A stretch of DNA of 5,042 bases from CAYFMH01 sp964344165 (GTDB lineage Bacteria > Patescibacteriota > Gracilibacteria > UBA4473). This document shows, piece after piece, positions 1 through 4,289 of this stretch. The position numbers and the translations under genes were made by a program. Each line of letters opens with the position of its first letter. Within the stretch, counting starts at the first letter, position 1. Where the stretch lies: contig CAYFMH010000098.1 in assembly GCA_964344165.1 (NCBI GenBank), positions 1 to 5,042 of the forward strand, read 5' to 3'. The notes under the pieces are model-generated. The model had not been told where the DNA came from. It did no database searches and was given only the letters and a program-made list of their open reading frames with translations.

Positions 1-105
1 TTAGGTTATCCCTATTCTATATTATCGTAATTATTTAAGCAAGTCAGTATAAATTCTCTCTTGTTCCTTGTTTTCTGCTTCTTGCTTCTTAAAAAAATTT
101 TTAAA

Positions 106-411
106 TTATTGTTGTGCTCCCGGAAATCCATCCATACCTCCCATGAGTGCTTTCATTTTTTCAGCCGCCACCTGCTGAGCTTTTTCGGTCGCTCGATTGG
201 CCGCCTCAACGATTGCTTTCTCACATTTTCTTGGGTCTTGTAGGATTGATTCATCCACAAATTCAACAGCCAAGACTTTTTGTTCTCCAGAAACAGTTAC
301 CTTCACTCCGTGTACTTCCGAAAAAACATGGATTTGAGCCAGTTCTTTTTTGATCTTTTTGGCTTCTCGTTGAAGCCGGTACATATCTCCCATTTGTCCA
401 AACATTCCCAT
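106..411 (-). CDS. ybaB: YbaB/EbfC family nucleoid-associated protein
   Basis: A 101-residue protein of the usual length for the YbaB/EbfC (DUF149) family, small dimeric DNA-binding proteins that associate with the nucleoid. Visible family features are the Gly/Met-rich start with a MGDMYRLQREAKKIKKEL helix (about residues 7-25), a central beta region containing VKVTVSGEQKVLAVEF (about 36-51), the SILQDPRKCEKAIVEAANRA stretch leading into a long C-terminal helix, and the typical Gly/Met/Pro-rich tail ending GFPGAQQ. The start is ATG at 411; a second ATG two codons later (Met3) is an alternative. No Shine-Dalgarno sequence precedes either. It lies 83 bp after folK on the same strand and may share its transcript. 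In many bacteria ybaB sits beside dnaX or recR; that is not the case here. Identification is strong; the DNA-binding role is inferred from the family. Confidence 0.93.
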   Translation of the reverse strand: MGMFGQMGDMYRLQREAKKIKKELAQIHVFSEVHGVKVTVSGEQKVLAVEFVDESILQDPRKCEKAIVEAANRATEKAQQVAAEKMKALMGGMDGFPGAQQ

Positions 412-432
412 TTTTATTTAGTTATGAATTAC

Positions 433-469
433 ATTGCGAATTGCAAATTTAATAATTGCTTTTTGCAAT
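433..469. repeat. Cluster of ATTGC direct repeats with an inverted GCAAT
   Basis: The short gap between folK and ybaB holds three direct ATTGC pentamers (433-437, 440-444, 455-459) and an inverted GCAAT (465-469). The last pair forms a small ATTGC-ttttt-GCAAT hairpin. This could be an operator or an RNA fold in front of ybaB, or chance in AT-rich DNA. No clear promoter or terminator was found in the gap. Confidence 0.3.
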
Positions 470-494
470 ATAGGGGCAAAAATAGAAAAATCAA

Positions 495-971
495 CTAAAA
501 GGGAAAATCTGAACGATCGGAGCTGGCTAATTTTTTTAGTAGTTCATTTATTTTTCCAAAATTTTGAATTTCAAAATCTTTGCCTACAATTTCTGAGAGT
601 GGTTTCAATACAAAATCCCTTTTTGAAATTTCTGGGTGGGGGATTTTTAAATTTGGGGTATTGATAATTTCATTGTGATAGATCAAAATATCCAGATCAA
701 GCGTACGATCATCCCATTTTTTTCTTCTTTTTCGGCCATGTAGATTTTCTGTTTCTTGAAGTACACGAAGTAGTTCATTTGGATTTTTCTTTGTCTCAAT
801 CTGCCAGACAGCATTACTAAATTCATTTTGAGCCACCCCTCCATAGGGGGGATTTTTGAGGATTTTTGACTTTTTTATAACCAAAACCCCCATTGTATTA
901 AGATCTTTTTCAGTCTGTTCAAAAATAGTTTTTGCATTTCCGATAGAGCTGCCGATACCAATAAAAATCAT
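495..971 (-). CDS. folK: 2-amino-4-hydroxy-6-hydroxymethyldihydropteridine pyrophosphokinase (HPPK)
   Basis: A 158-residue cytosolic enzyme that transfers pyrophosphate from ATP to 6-hydroxymethyl-7,8-dihydropterin, the step before dihydropteroate synthase in folate synthesis. The length matches stand-alone HPPK. Motifs run in order: IGIGSSIGN at the N-terminus (residues 4-12), PPYGGVAQNEFSNAV (41-55) with the conserved Asn53, ENLHGRKRRKKW (75-86), the signature DDRTLDLDILIY (87-98) with the two magnesium-binding aspartates Asp92 and Asp94, and PHPEISKRDFVLKPLSEI (111-128) with His112 and Arg118. These correspond to E. coli Asn55, Asp95, Asp97, His115 and Arg121, so the enzyme should be active. 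Its ATG overlaps the TGA stop of the upstream membrane-protein gene (ATGA), implying translational coupling. No Shine-Dalgarno sequence is visible. No other folate gene (folB, folP, folE) lies in the window. Confidence 0.96.
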   Translation of the reverse strand: MIFIGIGSSIGNAKTIFEQTEKDLNTMGVLVIKKSKILKNPPYGGVAQNEFSNAVWQIETKKNPNELLRVLQETENLHGRKRRKKWDDRTLDLDILIYHNEIINTPNLKIPHPEISKRDFVLKPLSEIVGKDFEIQNFGKINELLKKLASSDRSDFPF

Positions 972-1576
972 TTTTTTATCTGATCTTTGTCTTTGTACCA
1001 GATGTCTGAGCCATTTACAAACATATCGGCTGTTTTTGGAATGTTTGCCAGGATGAGGTAAATAATAGCTAGATCAGAAAAAGAGGCAAAACCATTGATA
1101 ATAATAGGAATAGTGATCCAAGGAGAAGTGATTCCAAAGAGAGCACAGATGAAGACTGGGATAAGTGATAAAATAACAAGGGGGAACCCCAAAATGAGAA
1201 GTAGTCTTTCTCGGCTCATGATACCATTGAAGGTGGCCATAATCCAGTTTGAGGGAACGTTTGGAAGGATAATAGAAAATTCTATATTTTTTTCTGGACA
1301 GACCCAGTATCGTATTATTTCATGGATAAATGGTATTCCAACCAGAGAAGCAAAAAGAGCTGGAAAAAATTCATAAGGGGAATCAAACATTCCCTCTCCC
1401 GTGAGCCATTTCAAAAGCATGTAAAGGAATGCTAAAAAAAGACCAGCAAAAAAAAAGGGGGCAAAAAAACTGATGCCATAAGAAATAGAAAAATTGTAAC
1501 TAGGAAGGCTAAGCCAACCGTCTTTTGTGGGATCGAAGTCTTTATCTTTTGGGATTTCTCCAACGATGAATTTCAT
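968..1576 (-). CDS. DUF3267-like integral membrane protein (putative zincin-type metalloprotease, degenerate motif)
   Basis: A 202-residue protein with about four hydrophobic segments, near residues 33-57, 69-84, 125-147 and 152-178, and short hydrophilic ends. The layout resembles DUF3267 putative zincin peptidases: a membrane segment ends in a His-Glu motif (IPFIHEIIRYW, His85-Glu86), a turn beginning with MSRERLLLILGFP follows, and a last membrane segment begins with Asn-Gly-x-x-Ser-x-x-Asp (NGFASFSDLAIIY, Asn161 to Asp168). The final soluble part, with IPKTADMFVNGSDIWYK, also fits that family. The second histidine expected in HExxH is Arg89 here, so zinc binding by the canonical motif is doubtful. 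The gene is first in a leftward cluster and overlaps folK by 4 bp. It starts at ATG 1576, with no Shine-Dalgarno sequence. Membrane topology is seen directly; family placement is from motif recall; proteolytic function is uncertain. Confidence 0.72.
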   Translation of the reverse strand: MKFIVGEIPKDKDFDPTKDGWLSLPSYNFSISYGISFFAPFFFAGLFLAFLYMLLKWLTGEGMFDSPYEFFPALFASLVGIPFIHEIIRYWVCPEKNIEFSIILPNVPSNWIMATFNGIMSRERLLLILGFPLVILSLIPVFICALFGITSPWITIPIIINGFASFSDLAIIYLILANIPKTADMFVNGSDIWYKDKDQIKK

Positions 1577-1657
1577 GAATTTTTAATCTTACTGGAGGGG
1601 TTATAGCCAAAAAAAATAAAAATACTAGTTTATGGACAGTTTTTTATGGATTTTTGT

Positions 1658-1686
1658 TTGTAAAAATGTTGTTTTTGTGCTAAAAT
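1658..1686 (+). promoter_or_regulatory. Extended -10 promoter for the cell-wall hydrolase gene
   Basis: TTGTAA at 1658-1663 (4 of 6 match to TTGACA), a 17-bp spacer, then TAAAAT at 1681-1686 (5 of 6 match to TATAAT) preceded by the extended -10 dinucleotide TG at 1678-1679. The expected transcription start is near 1692-1694, leaving only about a 14-nt leader before the ATG at 1707. The site lies in the 130-bp divergent spacer. I saw no equally good promoter facing leftward for the DUF3267 gene; an isolated TATAAC on the minus strand near 1600 lacks a -35 partner. Confidence 0.6.
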
Positions 1687-1706
1687 AAAGGGAATTTTTG
1701 AATAAA

Positions 1707-3416
1707 ATGAAATTTATTTATTTATCTGGAGGACTTTCTTCTTCACCATCTGGGAATGCGGAGGCTAGAGAACAAAACAATAAGCCTTCAGATACTCCAG
1801 AAGAATCTACTTATGTACCACCAACAGATGCAGAAAGAGGGAAGTTATTAGATGAAAAAGTTGCTCCATCTCAAAGATTATCTAGCTTGGTAGAAGATAT
1901 AAAAAAAGGAGCAAAACTTAACGAAGAGATTGTAGAAGGAGAAAAAATTCCAACTCGAGCCGAAATAAAAGAAAGACTCCAGGGGATTTCAGTAGCGCAT
2001 CTTTTAAAACTGTCTCCTGCTGATTTGAGAGTGATTTTTAAAGATTCAGAAGGAAATACAGATTTTTATGACTATCAAGAGATCGCCAATCACCCAGGGA
2101 TACAAAAAGCTCTCGAATCAGAACCTGGAGAGTACAACGGATCAATGTCTCAAGAATTTCTATCAAAATCTTTGGCTGGGAAGGATGGAAAATTTGAACT
2201 TTCTGCGGGGAGTGTTTTTTCTCCAGAGATGTGTGGAGAAGGGCAGTCTTTTGGGCCTTTGGAATTTCCAACCAAGGCTGATGAACAGACGGTGGGGTTG
2301 TCTGATTTGATGCCACCAGCGGTCCGAAAAGTAGAAGTAGAGGATGTAAATGGTCAAAAAATAACAGCGATTCGGGATGGATATGCCGGGAATTTTTATT
2401 CTGTCGGGAAACCTCGAGTGTATGCCAAGATTTTAAACAATTATAAGTTTACGATCCTGGAAAACGATCCGGAGGTGGCAGAAAAAGCAAAACAGGATTT
2501 TGAACAAAGTTATGGAAGTTTTGATGATTTTTTATCGGCTTCTGGGACCCCCGACAATGAAACGGAGGTTAATGGGGAAAAAGTAAAAGAGAAAAAATTG
2601 ATCTATGAGATGGCCCTTCGACAGGGGATCGATCCACATGTGCTTTTTGCTCTGAGAAAAACAGAAAATGGAGGAGCGGGCCTGGAGTTTGGAATTAAGT
2701 CAGTCGAAGCCAAAGATTATATCAATCAGCTCAATATGGCGGCTCGAAGTATTCGAAACAGTATGACTCGTTTTCGAAACCAATTTCCAGAGTCGGAAAT
2801 TTATCACGATGGACAGGCGCCGAAATTATCGCTTAAATTTTTGGCTTTCTTTTCAACTCGGTACTCTCCTCCAGGAGAGGGAGGAGTGAATGTGAACCAT
2901 CTTCCTAATATGGCTAAAATTTATGGGAAATCGCGGGGGATTGATTTTGATTTTTCCAACTTAAATTCTCTTCGAGATAAGATGCGACAGTTTTCAGCTC
3001 CAGGAATGGGTCCTGTTGGGAAACCAACAAACGTGGAGGACTTTATTGCTTCAGCCAAAAAATATCAAGGAAGTCCTTATGTTTGGGGAGGAGAGGGACG
3101 AAGTGGGATGGATTGTTCAGGGCTTGTAATTCAAGCGCTTCGAGACCAAAATGTGATTTCTAAAAATGCTGATACGACAGCTTCTGGCTTACAGGGGATG
3201 GTAGAAAATGTTGATAGAGGAGCAGGAAAAAGAGGAGATCTTATTTTTTGGAAGACGCCAGCGACACATGTAGCTATTATTACTAAGAATTTGGGAGGAG
3301 GAAGATACGAGACTTTTGAATCAGCGAGTAGTATGGGGGGGGTTGGTACTCGGATCGTGGACACAAATAAAGGGGCAAAAACAGTAGGAAGACTTCCATT
3401 TACTTATGTGGCATAA
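1707..3416 (+). CDS. Two-domain peptidoglycan hydrolase: lysozyme/glucosaminidase-like domain plus C-terminal NlpC/P60 peptidase
   Basis: A 569-residue protein predicted to cut peptidoglycan. The C-terminal 130 residues form an NlpC/P60 domain: SPYVWGGEGRSGMDCSGLV carries the catalytic Cys470, and GDLIFWKTPATHVAII carries His521, so cell-wall endopeptidase activity is likely. The middle region (about 295-410) reads like a lysozyme-superfamily domain: GIDPHVLFALRKTENGGAG supplies a candidate catalytic Glu320, followed by helices and an FSTRYSPPGEGGVNVNHLP segment. Residues about 205-250 look like a small beta domain (GYAGNFYSVGKPRVYAKIL) of unknown role. The N-terminal 200 residues are hydrophilic and acidic and I do not recognise them. 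No signal peptide or membrane segment is visible. The ATG at 1707 is preferred because the predicted transcript begins just upstream; an in-frame TTG at 1698 would add three residues. It stands alone between divergent and downstream promoters. The NlpC/P60 call is firm, the middle domain moderate. Confidence 0.88.
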   Translation: MKFIYLSGGLSSSPSGNAEAREQNNKPSDTPEESTYVPPTDAERGKLLDEKVAPSQRLSSLVEDIKKGAKLNEEIVEGEKIPTRAEIKERLQGISVAHLLKLSPADLRVIFKDSEGNTDFYDYQEIANHPGIQKALESEPGEYNGSMSQEFLSKSLAGKDGKFELSAGSVFSPEMCGEGQSFGPLEFPTKADEQTVGLSDLMPPAVRKVEVEDVNGQKITAIRDGYAGNFYSVGKPRVYAKILNNYKFTILENDPEVAEKAKQDFEQSYGSFDDFLSASGTPDNETEVNGEKVKEKKLIYEMALRQGIDPHVLFALRKTENGGAGLEFGIKSVEAKDYINQLNMAARSIRNSMTRFRNQFPESEIYHDGQAPKLSLKFLAFFSTRYSPPGEGGVNVNHLPNMAKIYGKSRGIDFDFSNLNSLRDKMRQFSAPGMGPVGKPTNVEDFIASAKKYQGSPYVWGGEGRSGMDCSGLVIQALRDQNVISKNADTTASGLQGMVENVDRGAGKRGDLIFWKTPATHVAIITKNLGGGRYETFESASSMGGVGTRIVDTNKGAKTVGRLPFTYVA

Positions 3417-3565
3417 TTTTATTTTTTAGGAGAAATTTTCTTTGAAAATTGTTCTTTTCCCTCATTTTTTGTCTTTATTTTTGTGCAAAAATAAGCAGAA
3501 GATAAAACTAGGCCACTAGTAGACTCGTTTTTTGTTTTTTTGTGATTTTTTTGGTTTCTTGAAAT

Positions 3566-3579
3566 CGCTTATTTAAGCG
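3566..3579. promoter_or_regulatory. Perfect inverted repeat CGCTTA-TT-TAAGCG inside a weak promoter-like site
   Basis: CGCTTATTTAAGCG is a 6-bp perfect inverted repeat with a 2-bp centre. It lies just after TTGAAA (3559-3564, 5 of 6 match to a -35 box) and just before the AT box GATAAAT (3580-3586), i.e. in the spacer of a possible upstream promoter reading towards HU. That placement suits a repressor operator, but the -10 match is poor and the spacer is short (about 15-16 bp). Confidence 0.33.
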
Positions 3580-3702
3580 GATAAATCACTGATTTTGAAA
3601 AGGGTAACAAATTTGTCCAAAACCTGAACAAAAATTTTGTTTACTATGTAATAATCTAAAATATTTTCAATTTAGTTGCAATTCTTTTTTTCCAAAAAAA
3701 GC

Positions 3703-3732
3703 TTGCCAAAGCGGAAAAATAAACATTAAGAT
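3703..3732 (+). promoter_or_regulatory. Sigma70-type promoter for the HU gene
   Basis: TTGCCA at 3703-3708 matches the -35 consensus at 5 of 6 positions. After an 18-bp spacer comes TAAGAT at 3727-3732, matching the -10 consensus at 4 of 6. A and T runs immediately upstream (3685-3700) could act as an UP element, as expected for a highly expressed gene. The predicted start near 3739 gives a leader of about 36 nt that is U-rich and has no Shine-Dalgarno sequence. Confidence 0.55.
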
Positions 3733-3774
3733 GGCGCAGCCTTTATTTTTTATTATTTCTTAACCCTTTTAAAA

Positions 3775-4056
3775 ATGGCATTATCAAAAGGAGACCTCGT
3801 AAACGCAGTTGCAGCTGGCGCAGGAGTTACTAAAAAAGCTGCAGGAGACGCTCTCGAAGCTTTGCTTGGAGCTATCACAAAAGAGCTCGCAAAAGGAGGA
3901 CAAGTGACAGTTACTGGTTTTGGAACTTTTAAAGTTTCTAAACGAGCTGCTCGAACAGGAGTTAACCCACAAAATCCTTCTCAAAAAATTCAAATCCCAG
4001 CAACAACTGTTCCTACATTCAAAGCTGGTAAAAACCTTAAAGACGCTGTTCGATAG
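3775..4056 (+). CDS. hup: HU family DNA-binding protein
   Basis: A 93-residue histone-like protein of the HU/IHF family, which bends and compacts DNA as a dimer in the nucleoid. The length is normal. The N-terminal helical dimerisation part (residues 1-44, KGDLVNAVAAGAGVTKKAAG onward) is followed by the family signature VTGFGTFKVSKRAARTGVNP (about 46-65). The DNA-gripping beta arm ends in NPQNPSQKIQIPATTVPTFK, with the intercalating proline at the arm tip in NPQNPS, and the protein closes with the usual AGKNLKDAVR helix. Codon use is noticeably more restricted than in neighbouring genes (GCT/GCA Ala, CGA Arg, GGA Gly), which fits high expression. The ATG is unambiguous. It is a single-gene unit with its own promoter upstream and a strong hairpin terminator 25 bp after the TAG stop. 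HU rather than IHF is favoured because only one homologue is seen and the sequence is generic. Confidence 0.97.
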   Translation: MALSKGDLVNAVAAGAGVTKKAAGDALEALLGAITKELAKGGQVTVTGFGTFKVSKRAARTGVNPQNPSQKIQIPATTVPTFKAGKNLKDAVR

Positions 4057-4081
4057 TCTTTATTTTTTAAGGATTTAACAA

Positions 4082-4113
4082 AAAAACCCCGTGCCTTTTG
4101 GCACGGGGTTTTT
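4082..4113. terminator. Strong intrinsic terminator, probably bidirectional
   Basis: CCCCGTGCC (4087-4095), a TTTT loop, then GGCACGGGG (4100-4108) form a perfect 9-bp GC-rich stem. It is flanked by an A run (4080-4086) and a T run (4109-4113) that extend the pairing. The T run terminates the HU transcript. The A run gives an equivalent U run on the other strand, so the same hairpin can end the convergent repeat-protein transcript, whose stop codon is about 110 bp away. Confidence 0.95.
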
Positions 4114-4189
4114 CTTGTTTTCCCACCTTCGTTTATTTTTTGTTTTATTTACGAACTCACACTACGCTCTTCTTCATTTTGTTTGCCAG

Positions 4190-4289
4190 CTTCGCAGGAC
4201 AGGTCGGTGGGCAGGTTAGATTTATTTTGTGTCCTCTTTTAGGTCCTCTGCGACTGATTTTTCCGCTTTTTTATCCCTGTCCGGCGAAG
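4190..4289. repeat. Pair of inverted 14-bp GC-rich elements around the 3' end of the repeat-protein gene
   Basis: CTTCGCAGGACAGG (4190-4203) and CCTGTCCGGCGAAG (4276-4289) are reverse complements with a single mismatch, separated by 72 bp. The left copy is intergenic; the right copy lies inside the coding sequence, encoding the SPDR region of the tail. They stand out as GC-rich in an AT-rich setting. They could form a long-loop stem across the stop codon or be two copies of a dispersed genomic element. Confidence 0.5.

Larger units (their letters stand above)
3417..3774. other. 358-bp intergenic gap before HU
   Basis: No convincing gene or structured RNA is seen. The stretch is T-rich. It contains a weak AT hairpin just after the hydrolase stop (AATTTTC at 3434-3440 with GAAAATT at 3444-3450, followed by a T/C-rich run), which could be a poor terminator. 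It also contains a copy of the extended -10 element seen upstream of the hydrolase gene (3478-3494), a perfect palindrome (3566-3579), a -10-like AT box near 3646-3656 without a good -35, and the likely HU promoter (3703-3732). Confidence 0.6.

Noticed and set aside
61..105. Possible terminator for the leftward cluster just after ybaB (A/T runs near 90-105)
   Set aside because: There is only a weak AT palindrome with no GC stem. The first 105 bases hold no gene or clear signal that I can defend.
1698..1700. TTG as the start of the hydrolase gene
   Set aside because: It would lie about 5 nt from the predicted transcription start. The ATG nine bases later is a better start codon and costs only three residues.
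2038..2357. Minus- and plus-strand ORFs inside the hydrolase gene
   Set aside because: They lie wholly within a well-supported longer coding sequence and show no domain features.
3442..3519. A 25-codon ORF starting with TTG, preceded by AGGAGA (3428-3433) at normal spacing
   Set aside because: It has a rare start codon, a very short product without recognisable features, and overlaps a weak hairpin just after the hydrolase stop. The SD-like match could be chance, and other genes here do not use SD sequences.
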